A DNA stretch of 21,522 bases from the NCBI GenBank assembly GCA_025603075.1, contig MU626543.1:1-21522 (forward strand). The letters are read 5' to 3'. Below the pieces are notes generated by a model. It saw only the letters and a program-made list of their open reading frames with translations, did no database searches and had not been told where the DNA came from. The position numbers and the translations under genes were made by a program. Source of the stretch: Neoconidiobolus thromboides FSU 785 (lineage: Eukaryota > Entomophthoromycota > Entomophthoromycetes > Entomophthorales > Neoconidiobolaceae). Positions within the stretch are counted from its first letter, which is position 1, and each line of letters starts with the position of its first letter. Below are positions 1 through 9,336 of this stretch, piece after piece.

Positions 1-324
1 CTTCTGGTTGATCATACCATCTATTTCGATCTTTTGAATAAGAAAAATCATAATCTTTACGATGGTTACTATTATGATAATCACGTACTTGTTGATTGTT
101 GAATGATTTTAAATACTCATCATTAACCTTAAAATTTACTGGTTTTTTAACACTTGAAGTAGATAATGCACGTCCATTTATCACTATTTAATAAAGTTAT
201 TAAGATAAAAAAGAACTTTAAAAAAGCACTTACACATGGCTCTCATACCAATGCCAACAATACCATGTTGAATTAAATGAGTGGATTGTTGAACTGGGAT
301 TACTAATAATGTATTACTTAGCAT
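1..324 (-). CDS. 5' part of a two-exon gene, probable mitochondrial protein (left copy, runs off the window)
   Basis: Exon 1 is 324-234 and exon 2 is 183-1 (continuing outside), separated by a 50-bp GTAAGT...TAG intron at 233-184 in phase 1. The visible product is 91 residues. The N-terminus is free of acidic residues, with few basic and many hydroxyl and hydrophobic residues, and contains RALSTSS (about residues 35-41), typical of a mitochondrial targeting sequence near its cleavage site. After that the protein turns polar and aromatic, with motifs such as RKDYDFSYSKDRNRWYD. I do not recognise the family. The coding part is identical to the copy at 21199-21522. A TATA-like AATAGTATATA lies about 50 bp upstream of the ATG. 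Mitochondrial location is inference from the presequence only. Confidence 0.75.
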
Positions 325-338
325 AGTCGAAATTTTTT
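1..338 (-). repeat. Left arm of a 338-bp terminal inverted repeat
   Basis: Read on the minus strand, these bases match 21185-21522 base for base except at position 224 (paired with 21299), which lies in an intron. Similarity stops sharply about 14 bp upstream of the shared start codon. Both arms run off the window, so the true repeat is longer outward than can be seen. It may be a real duplicated gene pair facing outward, or a contig that ends at both sides in the same collapsed sequence. The sequence alone cannot separate these. Confidence 0.97.
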
Positions 339-367
339 GCATAGTATTTTATTGATATTTCACTATA

Positions 368-378
368 TATATACTATT
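368..378 (-). promoter_or_regulatory. TATA-like element of the left gene copy
   Basis: On the minus strand the sequence AATAGTATATA sits with its first TATA base 49 bp before the ATG at 324. The right-hand copy has the same 11 bases at almost the same spacing (52 bp), although the DNA around them has diverged. That conservation supports a promoter role. Confidence 0.45.
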
Positions 379-2232
379 TATGGAAAAATATTTGTTGAAT
401 GTCTTTTGTTTGTTAGATCATTGATAATGTTAACATCTTTTATTTTTGTCCTATAAAGTTTATTGACAAGTTCTTTTAATCGGGGTGGGATAAACTCAAA
501 AATATTTCTCGGCGCTTTTGATTTTAGTTTTACCTTTACTTTAGTCAATTTTATAAAACTTGTATAGTTTAATCGGTTAAATATCTTCACTTTGCATCCT
601 ATAAGACTGAAGAATACAATACGTATTTTCTTAACTTATTCCCATATACAAAAATTCACCTTACGTAATAAATTAGTAGTTTCAAACTAAATTAGATTTT
701 TTACAAATTAGATATTTGAAGAAAAAAATGGAACTTACTATTTTTGATTTAGTAAATCAACTTTAAAGTTAACTAAGACTATTTTCTATTAATAATTTTA
801 AGATTTTGATAAACTCATTTATTTTTAATTATTAAATAATAAATAATATTTTAAAATACATAATTCAAGTTTGATTTTTAATATGCTTAATTAAAATAAG
901 GTAAAGATAAACTTTATAAAGCTTTTTTATGGATGACTTTAATTTATATTATTTTATTTTTATTTACTTTCTTAGTTAATGACTATTAAAAATAAACTCA
1001 CTTTGTTTAAATTTTTTATTTGAAAAAATCATAATAGCTTGAAAATACTTTATTAAACTTAATAAACAAATGTTATTTAAGAAAACTAGCTTATTTAAGT
1101 CAATGCTAAAATTAATATAAAAGTATTGAAAAAGTATTACTTTAATTAAGAAAATTTCATAATAGCATTTGGGTTTTTTGTTACACTGGAGCTTAAGTTT
1201 TGATAGCAATATTAATAAATATTCTACAAATTTATAAACTTGGATAATATTTATAAAACTTTAACTAATTTAAAAAAGTTAATTAAAACTGCCTTATAAT
1301 ATTCAATAGCACAATGCATATATGTATGTTTTTTAGCTTTATCAATTTTTCGATTTTATAGGTTTGTTTTAACTAAAATATTTATTAAGTTATAATTGAA
1401 TTAATATATATATATAAATAAAATAAAAATTTATAAAATTTTTATAGTTTAATTAGACCTCCAGTTTTTTTAAAATAAAATTAAAATATAATACGTAGCA
1501 AGTTGTTTACAGAGCTTTAAATTAAATCAGCTAATTCTAGTCTATAAATCCTTAAAAGTGAAGGATATCTGAAAACCTTAAAATGAAAATGCTGAATTTT
1601 ATATAATTATTTAATTTAATTTTTTACTAAAGAAAAAACTGTATTTATTTATAGTAAAATAATTTTAGTTTATGAAAACTTTTACTTTAGAAGAACTACA
1701 GTTTATAAATAGTATGGCTACTAAAAAAGTAAATCAAAAAAATAAGTTATTTTTATTAAAGCTATCAATACTAAAATTATAAAGTTAAATAGTTTATGTA
1801 AAATTTAATGGTTTGTAGCTGGAGATAAAATTTATTATAGGTTAATAAGCAGAAAGTTGCTAAGTTTTGGTTTATATAATTAAAATAAACTTAAAATATA
1901 AAAAATAGTATATAATAACTTATAGATTATATAAAACAAACATAATAAAAAACACAGCTCTATAGTCTATTGTGGAATTTTTATAAAAAGTACTTAATTC
2001 TATCAATAAAACAATACTGAAAAATAATCTGAAAAAAAAATTATATCAAAAAGTTTCTTCTAATATTTTAAAAATATTATAATTTATACATCAAACAATA
2101 GTAGCTATAATATATTTTATGATCATTATATTAAGATTTATTTGCAATTTAATAGCTATTATTTATAACAAAATTTAAAAAAATAATTTCATATTCTGAT
2201 CTAATACTTTTAACTTGAACTTGCTTTTTATG

Positions 2233-2340
2233 ATATGGGGCTATTTTTTTTTGGCTTCATTACTTTTTCTATCTTTTAAGCACTCTTTGAATGGAAAATT
2301 TGTTAGTAGAATTCTTAAACATAAAAATACATCCCCGTAT
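2233..2340 (+). mobile_element. MITE copy 1 (~105-bp family, forward)
   Basis: It begins ATATGGGG and ends CCCCGTAT, with the family's internal sequence (CTTCATTACTTTTTC and TTAGTAGAATTCTTAAAC) between the ends. The 5' end has lost GATGT relative to other copies. It has no coding capacity. Confidence 0.85.
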
Positions 2341-2493
2341 TATCCTAAAGTAATAGCTTAATTAAATATATATATAAAAATAACCAGCAATTAAATATAT
2401 ACTATAAAAACTTTAACTACTAAATAGATCTTAAATTGTATAAAAACTTTAGTGAGACTATATCTTATGTGGAATATCACTTTATTAGCTCTC

Positions 2494-3112
2494 GGATTAA
2501 TTGTAACATAGCAATCCTTTAACTTGTTTATAAAACTAATTATAGTCTTGTAATCAACTTGACCACAATTCATGTGGTACAATCAGTTTAGTTCATTATT
2601 TTGGTTTGTTGTCAGAATTTCTACTGCCTAATTGTGAAAGACATTACCCTCTTTTTTGATATTCATACTTAGTAGCCATGGTAAAGAATAATCATTATTA
2701 TACTCATTATATGGGGATGTGTTTTTGTGTTTAAGAATTTTACTAACAATTTTTCCGCTAAATAGCGTTCAAAAATGGAAAAAATAATGAAGTCAAAAAA
2801 AACATTCCCATATATAGCCATCCAGTTGGAATATAAAAGGAATTTTTCAACATAATAATTCGAGGTTTTTTAATTGAATTGTTTCCTGATATTATACCTT
2901 TAACAAACCCACCAAATCTTTCTGATACTATTTTACGTAGATTTTACAGTAATATTGTCTGTCCTATTTATCTTACATAGTCTGTACCCTATTACGTGCT
3001 ATTATTCATAGCTCAAGTCTATCTTAGCCACATAAACTAAGACTTTTCGACTTACAGCTAGTTAACCAAGCAAGAACTGCTTTTGACTTCAACTACTGAG
3101 TATCAGATTTCA
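2494..3112 (+). repeat. Dispersed repeat copy 1, interrupted by a MITE
   Basis: This matches 8449-8881 along its length. The strongest blocks are the right-hand 150 bp (TACGTGCTATT, AAGTCTATCTTAG, ACATAAACTAAGAC, TTTCGACTTA, ending CAGATTTCA). A MITE (2709-2813) is inserted inside and accounts for much of the extra length. No open frame is visible. Copy 2 starts TG and both copies end CA, so a solo LTR is possible, but I see no target-site duplication; a non-coding DNA element is equally possible. Confidence 0.7.
2709..2813 (-). mobile_element. MITE copy 2 (reverse), nested in a dispersed repeat
   Basis: It starts ATATGGGGATG and ends CATTCCCATAT, with the family core on the minus strand. 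It sits inside the dispersed repeat 2494-3112; the homologous repeat at 8449-8881 lacks it, so the insertion is younger than the divergence of the two repeats. Confidence 0.88.
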
Positions 3113-3420
3113 TTAAGTATTAAATATAAAATTCAGTGCTTAGTAATTAAAGTTGAAATTTATTTTAAACTAATTAACAAGAAAACTAATAAATCGTAGT
3201 TTATATAATTAAAACAAATTTAGCATAAATAATACATAATAGCTTAAATTACGTAAAATAAATAAAAAATATATGGATTTTATATAAAATATTTAAAATA
3301 ATTTAATCAATTGTAATAGTGGGGATATTTTTCATAATGATTCTAGCTATTTTTTTATGAAAATTTTAATATATCAAAAGCAAGTGTAAAGCAAGTATTG
3401 AAGTTTTAAAAACTTTAAAA

Positions 3421-3526
3421 ATATGGGGATGTTTTCTTGATTTCATTATTTTTTCCATTTTTTAAACGCTATTTGAGTGGAAAGATTGTTAGTAAAATTC
3501 TCAAATACAAAAAAACATCTCCATAT
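3421..3526 (+). mobile_element. MITE copy 3 (forward), first unit of a tandem pair
   Basis: It runs from ATATGGGGATG to CATCTCCATAT with the family core between. Its last four bases, ATAT, are also the first four of the next copy. Confidence 0.88.
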
Positions 3527-3629
3527 GGGAGTGTTTTCTTTGGCTTCATTACTTTTTCCATCTTTTAAGCATCATTTGAGTGGAAAAATTATTAGTAAAA
3601 TTCTTAAATACAAAAATACATCCCCATAT
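3523..3629 (+). mobile_element. MITE copy 4 (forward), second unit of a tandem pair
   Basis: It runs from ATATGGGAGTG to CATCCCCATAT in the same orientation as copy 3 and shares ATAT with it. Insertion of one element into the TA target at the end of another would give this arrangement. Confidence 0.88.
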
Positions 3630-4005
3630 GTAGTTTAAAATTGCTTTTAACCAATAAGTTAAAAAATTTGCCATTTTTTACAAAATACAAAGTTTTATAG
3701 TTAGGAAAATTATGAATATCATTTTTTAAAATATAAAGGAGGTTTTACTAATAGACAATATAACCAAACATAATAATATAAATAAGATACTATACTAATA
3801 AATTCAAAAAATTGATATAAAAAAGACATAAACATTCAAAAAACCTTTTGTTATTACATGATAATCCAGGAGTATATATATAATTACCTAAACTGCAATC
3901 AAACAAAACAAACTTTAATAAATTACCCACTGTATAGTCCAGACCTAGTTCTAAATAATCAGTATTTATCTTTAAAGTTGAAAAAAAAAATTGCAAAAAA
4001 ATTAA

Positions 4006-4103
4006 TAGTGGGGATGTATTTTTAAGATTTTACTAATAATTTTTCCGCTCAAATAGTGCTCGAAAAATGAAAAAGTGATGAAACCAAAAAAACACCTCCA
4101 CTA
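4006..4103 (-). mobile_element. MITE copy 5 (reverse)
   Basis: It starts TAGTGGGGATG and ends CACCTCCACTA, so the outer bases differ from other copies (TAGTGG instead of TATGG) but still match each other in inverted orientation. The core is in minus orientation. Confidence 0.85.
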
Positions 4104-4489
4104 TTATTTTAAATATTTTAAAAACATAAGTATTTTTTTAAGGTATAGATAAATTGATTTTTGAATCAAAAAAATGTATAAAGCTTAAAGGAGATACATG
4201 AGAAAATAATATAATTTTAGTTTAAGATTAATCTGTTTTTCCTCAAACTTTTTGACCTCCTCCTATTAATTTCGTAAAATTGAATCGAAATTTAAGTTTA
4301 AATCAAGGGCCAAATTTAGCAAAGTCATTTTTATCGTTCTTAATCAAACAGAACAAATGACCAAAATTGAATGCATAGCCAATGAAGTGGGGTTGCATGG
4401 AAATTTAAATTGTCATTTAAAAGGGCAAGGAGAAATTTGAATTCCTATTAATCGCTCTACTCTTTTCAATAAAAAAATCGAATTAAATA

Positions 4490-6384
4490 ATGATGGATGA
4501 TAATAATATGGACATAACTTTTCCAAGTAGCGCTAAAGTCAATAAAAAATTAGCTTCTGGTTTAAGTAATTTAGAATTTGATCCTTGGTCAACTAAACCA
4601 GCTTCTGAGTTGCCCACGCTATTAAAAACGGAATTAAAAGTATCCAATCCATCAGAAAAGGAAACAGGTAACATAAAATACAGCTGATTTAGGTTTATAA
4701 TAATATTAAACTTTTTATATAAAAGAAATTAAATGGCAAGGTACGATGAATGAAGCAATCTTACCTATTAATAGTAATAGAGATTCATTTTATGAGTCAA
4801 GTAGTAATTTTATGGAAAATACAGAAGGTTTGATAACAGATAGTACCAGTCCTCCTAACGCCAATTTAAATTTCGATTGGGATAAAAATTTGTATTTTGC
4901 ACCAACAACGGATTTAGAAGCCGAGTTTAAAGATAATCAAATTAATAATATGATTCAAGCGGAGAAAATATTCGTTCAGGAAAAAGCAATAACAAAGACA
5001 GTAAGTTTTCTCAATAATTAATTAAAATAATTTGCTTAAAATAAACTAAAATAGAAATCCCATCCTCATCAAATTAAAAATTTTCACTGGGATAATTATT
5101 TACCTGAAGAAACATTAGTGTTTAAATTAAAAGATATACCCAAAATCGTTGAAACTTTAGTTACTAACGTCAATGTTAATCCAAGTTATGAAACTTTATT
5201 ATCTCCTGCTAATGGTTTATTTTTATATGCTAGATATGCTCATCAAATTCAATCGGAAGCTTTATTTAATGGTTTATTGAATTTGGCAATTCATACTATA
5301 CAAAATATTGTTAAAGTAAATTAAGTTATAATTTATTAAATTAAACTAACATAGAACATAAATATAGAACAAAACCCATGATGCCATTATATTAAGTTTT
5401 TGGATTACAAATTGTAATCAATTATTATATTATTTAAAGAGAGATCATGGATTATCAGTGGCTACAATAGAACAACAAGTATTATTGCCAGAAATTATAT
5501 ATGATGCTTATACTTTTTTAATCTTAGGAGTTCAAGATCAATTGCTAAGATTATTAGAAAAATGTATGTTACAACATGATATTATTCCTGGATTAGAAGA
5601 TTTAGAATTTAAAGATCGAAAAACAAGCAGTAAATCCCATAATAGAAGAAGAAGTAAAACAAGATCTTTATCTCCTAGACAGTTACCTTATTCACCAAGA
5701 ACTATAACAACAGTGTTAGCTTCAATTCATAATGTATTTGAAACCTATCTAGTTCATCAGTCAATTGTTTTAAGATGCTTTAATCAATTATTTTATTTTG
5801 TTGCTACTTCATTATTTAATTCCATCTTAAAATCAACGACTAATTGTTGTAGAGCAAAAGCGTTACAAGTTCGGATGAATTTGTCAAATTTGGAAGAATG
5901 GGCTAGAAATCAATATCCAGAAGTTACTCATAATAATATTACTTTACAATTTAAACCCTTGATTCAATTATTAGAGTTATTACAATGTGTTACTAGATTA
6001 AAAACATTAAACAGTTTTTTGGAAACTATAACTACATTTGATACTTTAACTGCAATTCAAATATATATTGCTTTGAACAATTATTATTATGAAGTTGATG
6101 AAGAGCCTTTAAATAAAGAAATATTGAATTTAGTTAAATCAAGAGCAATTAATTATCCAAATGATAAGATACCTAATAATATAAAGGAATTGAATAATAA
6201 TAATAAAATGAATAATAATAATAATAAAATGAATATTATTAATATTAAAAATGGAATAAGAAATAGTTATCATATGTTGCCATTTGGTACTCCAAATCAA
6301 TTAGAAATGGATCATTGGTGGTCCGATTATGCCCCTTTTTTACCAATGGACTTAATACATGAAATCAATGAAGATGAAGATTAA
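4490..6384 (+). CDS. DIL (dilute) domain protein, myosin V tail-like, without motor
   Basis: There are four exons: 4490-4667, 4741-5000, 5055-5315 and 5368-6384, joined across GT-AG introns of 73, 54 and 52 bp. They give 571 residues. Residues 1-150 are polar and low in recognisable structure. From about 185 to 495 the chain follows the globular tail of class V myosins: SPANGLFLYARYAH (about 189-202) matches the 'aYilf...RhaD' block, FWITNCNQLLYYL matches 'FWLSNT..lL..l', and LFYFVATSLFN then QVRMNLSNLEEWAR match the DIL core. A basic Ser/Arg-rich insert (about 318-345) and an Asn-rich insert encoded by AAT runs (about 504-525) interrupt it. DIL domains bind cargo or adaptor proteins on the actin and membrane-trafficking side; here there is no motor, IQ or coiled-coil region. 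Fungi have stand-alone DIL proteins, often with ankyrin repeats, which I do not see. The start is the first of two adjacent ATG codons. The domain is sure; the role is inferred. Confidence 0.9.
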
Positions 6385-6402
6385 ATTGAAGATATTTTCA
6401 AT

Positions 6403-6403
<1 letters not shown>

Positions 6404-6441
<38 letters not shown>
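6404..6441 (+). repeat. (TAT)n microsatellite
   Basis: About 12 to 13 perfect TAT/ATT units lie just after the stop codon of the DIL gene, probably in its 3' untranslated region and between it and the convergent gene's end. Confidence 0.95.
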
Positions 6442-6442
<1 letters not shown>

Positions 6443-6643
6443 ATAAAAAGTAACGATTTTTTTAATTAAAAATAAATAGTTTATTACTACAAATATTGAA
6501 TTTTATCATCACTTTTTAAATTATACTATTATTTATTATAACATATTTTAAATATTCATTTGATCTTTAATTATTTTATATTATTTAAATAATCTTATCG
6601 TAATTTATAACTTTACACTAATCACATCCTCCTTAATATTTTT

Positions 6644-8036
6644 TTATTTTTTATTTTCCAAAAATTGTTTTAATTGCTGTTTCCTAGATTCATTACTCCA
6701 AACTCTACCAAATTTAGGTAGCCATAATTCATTATTTTCTTTATTATTTTCATTATCTAATAAATTGAGTTTTAGTTAACATTTCTTTAAACTATTATAA
6801 CAAAATAACAATAATTACTAATTCCTGCTTCTTCTTGTCTTAATATTTTACTAATCTTTGAATTTTTCTTTTTAATTTTCTTTAAGAAACCTTCAATACT
6901 TGGTCCATAGAAAGGGGTTGGTGACTTTGTTATATTGGTTGTCATCCATGGTGGTACTAAAAGTTTATTAATAACAATGCTATTTTTATAATAAATAATT
7001 TTATTTAGTTGTTACCATTCCCTTCTTGATTTACATTCTTAAATTCTTCCTTTGGTTTAACCCGACTTATTTTTTTTAATTCTAATATTTAATATATAAT
7101 CAATGAAAAATAAAAAATAAAAAATAAATATTACTAGTTGGTAAATCCGACAGTTTAATAGTCCTATTTTTTCTGATATTATTATTTATACAGATATCAT
7201 CCACTTCATCCCTTTCTCTTTTAATATTAACTTTTTGCAACAATAAACTAGAACTCTAAATCCTTTGGATAAGCATGAAAACTATAAAGCAAAATCAAAA
7301 TTTACTTTAAAACTTCTTTCTTTTTCATTATCAACTTCAATCTTATCTATAGATCATTGAATTTTATTATGATTTAATTTAAAACATTTAACTAATACCT
7401 CCTTCTCTATTTTTATTTAAATCAAATTCATCTATTATGTTGTTTTCAACTTTATATTTTATTAATATTTCTTTACACTTATCCTGATACTAAATCAAAA
7501 AGCAATTAACCTAATCTTTTTCATCCGTTTCCTCTCACTTACCTTCTCCCACTCTTTTTTATTCAACCAAAACTCTTCCTTTTTAAACATTTCTTTTTCT
7601 TTCCCCTTTCGATCCGTTTTCTTTACCAAATAAGCCTTATTCAATTCCCAAAAATAATTAACTTTTTTAAAATGTGTTTGATGATTCCAATGTAAATAAA
7701 TAAAATCAGCAATAAATTGGAGTCCTAACTTTTTAGTCTTTAATTCTCTTTGACAAATTCCACAATAAAATAAAGGTTGTTCGGACCCATCGGTAGACAA
7801 CAAAGGTTCCTCTAGAAACAAAAGGTGCTTATCAAAGTTCTATAAGTTCAATTTAAAAAAGTAAAGTTGAACTAGTTTGAAGTTGTTGCTATTTAATTTA
7901 CCTGTTTTATTTTACTTAATTGATATTTGACATTTTCAATATGTTTTTTGGTATAATAATGTTTTTTATGGCCTTCTGTAGACAGTTTACATATTGAACA
8001 ATAATATAAATCTTCAGAGTTGATCACTGATTTCAT
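6644..8036 (-). CDS. CENATAC: CENATAC (CCDC84)-like minor-spliceosome factor
   Basis: There are eight exons on the minus strand: 8036-7902, 7839-7543, 7489-7399, 7346-7306, 7255-7135, 7081-7016, 6956-6819 and 6756-6644. The seven GT-AG introns are 50-62 bp. The assembled product is 333 residues; human CENATAC is about the same length. Finger 1 has C13-x2-C16-x9-H26-x5-H32, the spacing of the human first finger. Finger 2 has C71-x2-C74 and H95-x5-H101 followed by NYFWELNKA, matching the human 'NKFWWENKA' block. Near the C-terminus are PPWM (252-255), GPSIEGFLK, and ELWLPKFGRVW (306-316), matching human 'PPWM', 'GPSYEEFLKE' and 'GWLPSFGRVWNN'. In animals the protein is part of the U4atac/U6atac.U5 tri-snRNP and is needed for splicing of AT-AC U12-type introns. 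Its own introns are all U2-like GT-AG. It converges on the DIL gene, with 259 bp between stop codons. Family assignment rests on recalled motifs; function here is inferred. Confidence 0.9.
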
Positions 8037-8128
8037 TTAATTTAATAAAAATAAAGTAGAAACAAATAAAAAATTGAATCAAGTGGAAGTTTCAATGCAT
8101 TTTTTGTGACGAGCATTGAAATTTTTAA

Positions 8129-8232
8129 ATATGGGGATGTATTTTTTCGTTTAAGAATTTTACTGAGAATTTTTCCACTCAAATAGTAGTTAAAAAATGG
8201 AAAAGTAATGAAATCAAAAAACATCCCCATAT
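8129..8232 (-). mobile_element. MITE copy 6 (reverse)
   Basis: It runs from ATATGGGGATG to CATCCCCATAT, with near-perfect terminal inverted repeats of about 15 bp. It is the best-preserved copy in the window and lies about 90 bp upstream of the CENATAC-like start codon, so it could affect that promoter. Confidence 0.92.
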
Positions 8233-8448
8233 GTTGTGATTTTAAACTTGAAATCAAATCAAGTTTTTGATATTTATTATAGGTTGGAGTTATACAACAT
8301 CTTATAAATAGATTTAAGTTTGTAGTATATATCATATTTTCAATCCTATTTTTATAAACTATAAATCGCTTTTTATATTTTTTGTATTTTTTATAATAAT
8401 AAATACTTTAATTTATAACAATTGTGAAATATTGCTTTGTCAGTCCCA

Positions 8449-8881
8449 TGGTTAATTATAGCATAACAATCGCCTAAGCTGCTGTGTTCTTGAGTTCAGA
8501 GAAAATCAGTCCCACGCTCTTAGTTTGATTTGCTATAAGAATTTCTAGCTCCATCCCAAAGAATATTATCTTCTCGTTTTGATACTTATACTTTTCAGAG
8601 TATAAAAGAGTTTACAGAGTATAGTAGTTCGAGGCTTTTTAACTGAATTATTCTTTGATATCTCGAATATTTAATAAAGCCACTAAGTTTTAATAGTATT
8701 TTTCGTAGATTTTACATTAGTGTTATCTATTCTATTTGTCTTATATAGTTTGTAACCTATTACGTGCTATTCCTAATAATCCAAGTCTATCTTAGTCACA
8801 TAAACTAAGACCTTTCGACTTATAGTGTAGTCAACCCAGCAATAGCTGTTCTTGACTCCAAACCCTGAGTACCAGATTTCA
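8449..8881 (+). repeat. Dispersed repeat copy 2 (uninterrupted)
   Basis: This is the homologue of 2494-3112 without the nested MITE. It starts TGGTTAATTATAGC and ends CAGATTTCA. Both copies carry a conserved inverted pair, TCTTAG ... CTAAGA, near the right end (about 8793-8813). There is no open frame and no clear flanking duplication. Confidence 0.7.
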
Positions 8882-9202
8882 CAGCTTAAATTAAAAATAC
8901 TAAATCAAAAATAATTGATATTTTAGTTAGTTTATTCTTAAAAATAGTAGCTATTAGGATTAGTTATACTATTTCTGCTTAAGCCATTTTAGCTAATTAT
9001 AACTTGACATAACAAAAATTTATGATTAAAATTATTTAACTAGTATGATTAATTAAATAACTTCAAAAATTTAAATAGCTAAATGCTATTTTAGCATTTA
9101 ATTAGTGGTCAGAAATTAGACACTAACATTCTACTACTATGTCAACAAATCAATATTTGTTTATTGGTGTAATCCAATCATTATCAAAATAAAGTTATAT
9201 AA

Positions 9203-9242
9203 TTGGATAAAATGATTTTATTCCAACTTTAGTCAAAGTTGG
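9203..9242. promoter_or_regulatory. Two overlapping dyads upstream of the 9337 gene
   Basis: 9203-9226 is a near-palindrome (TTGGATAAAAT / ATTTTATTCCAA) and 9223-9242 is a perfect one (CCAACTTT-AGTC-AAAGTTGG). They share CCAA, so TTGG/CCAA boxes alternate three times in 40 bp. They lie 95 bp before the start codon. A protein-binding dyad or a transposon footprint are both possible. Confidence 0.4.
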
Positions 9243-9336
9243 TAATTTCATTTGACTAATCCTTAGAAGTATTTCTTCCCTTTCAGATTTTAAATTCCTT
9301 TTTTCTAATTTCTTAGATCAAACACAGTAATCCAAC

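Larger units (their letters stand above)
339..4489. other. Gene-poor, repeat-rich AT region
   Basis: I find no convincing gene in this 4.1 kb. It holds MITE copies at 2233-2340, 2709-2813, 3421-3526, 3523-3629 and 4006-4103, a lone MITE-end-like segment near 3316-3330, and one copy of a larger dispersed repeat (2494-3112). Two segments near 1868-1940 and 3198-3270 share a weak match beginning GTTTATATAATTAAAA, suggesting another decayed repeat. The 378-590 minus-strand frame looks somewhat protein-like but has no ATG. The last 200 bp or so are less repetitive and presumably carry the promoter of the gene at 4490. Confidence 0.7.
8037..9202. other. Repeat-containing intergenic region
   Basis: Between the start of the CENATAC-like gene and the next plus-strand gene lie a MITE (8129-8232), the second dispersed repeat (8449-8881) and plain AT-rich sequence. 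No coding exon could be supported; the 8042-8335 minus-strand frame overlaps the MITE. A CCAAT motif occurs at 9174-9178 on the plus strand. Confidence 0.65.

Noticed and set aside
976-1209. Minus-strand open frame of 77 codons
   Set aside because: Composition is that of translated AT-rich DNA (Phe, Lys, Ile, Asn); no motif and no splice context.
2391-2582. Minus-strand open frame of 63 codons
   Set aside because: Overlaps the edge of the dispersed repeat 2494-3112, and the homologous repeat copy does not keep the frame.
3790-3996. Minus-strand open frame of 68 codons
   Set aside because: Lies between MITEs in AT-rich DNA, with no recognisable motif or neighbouring exon.
4483-4674. Minus-strand open frame
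   Set aside because: Antisense shadow of exon 1 of the DIL-domain gene.
8042-8335. Minus-strand open frame of 97 codons
   Set aside because: Much of it is MITE copy 6 read through; other copies of the element do not preserve the frame.
8449-8881. tRNA-derived SINE, because of GTTCGAGGC near 8628
   Set aside because: The box-B-like match lies mid-repeat and no box A or tRNA fold could be found upstream.
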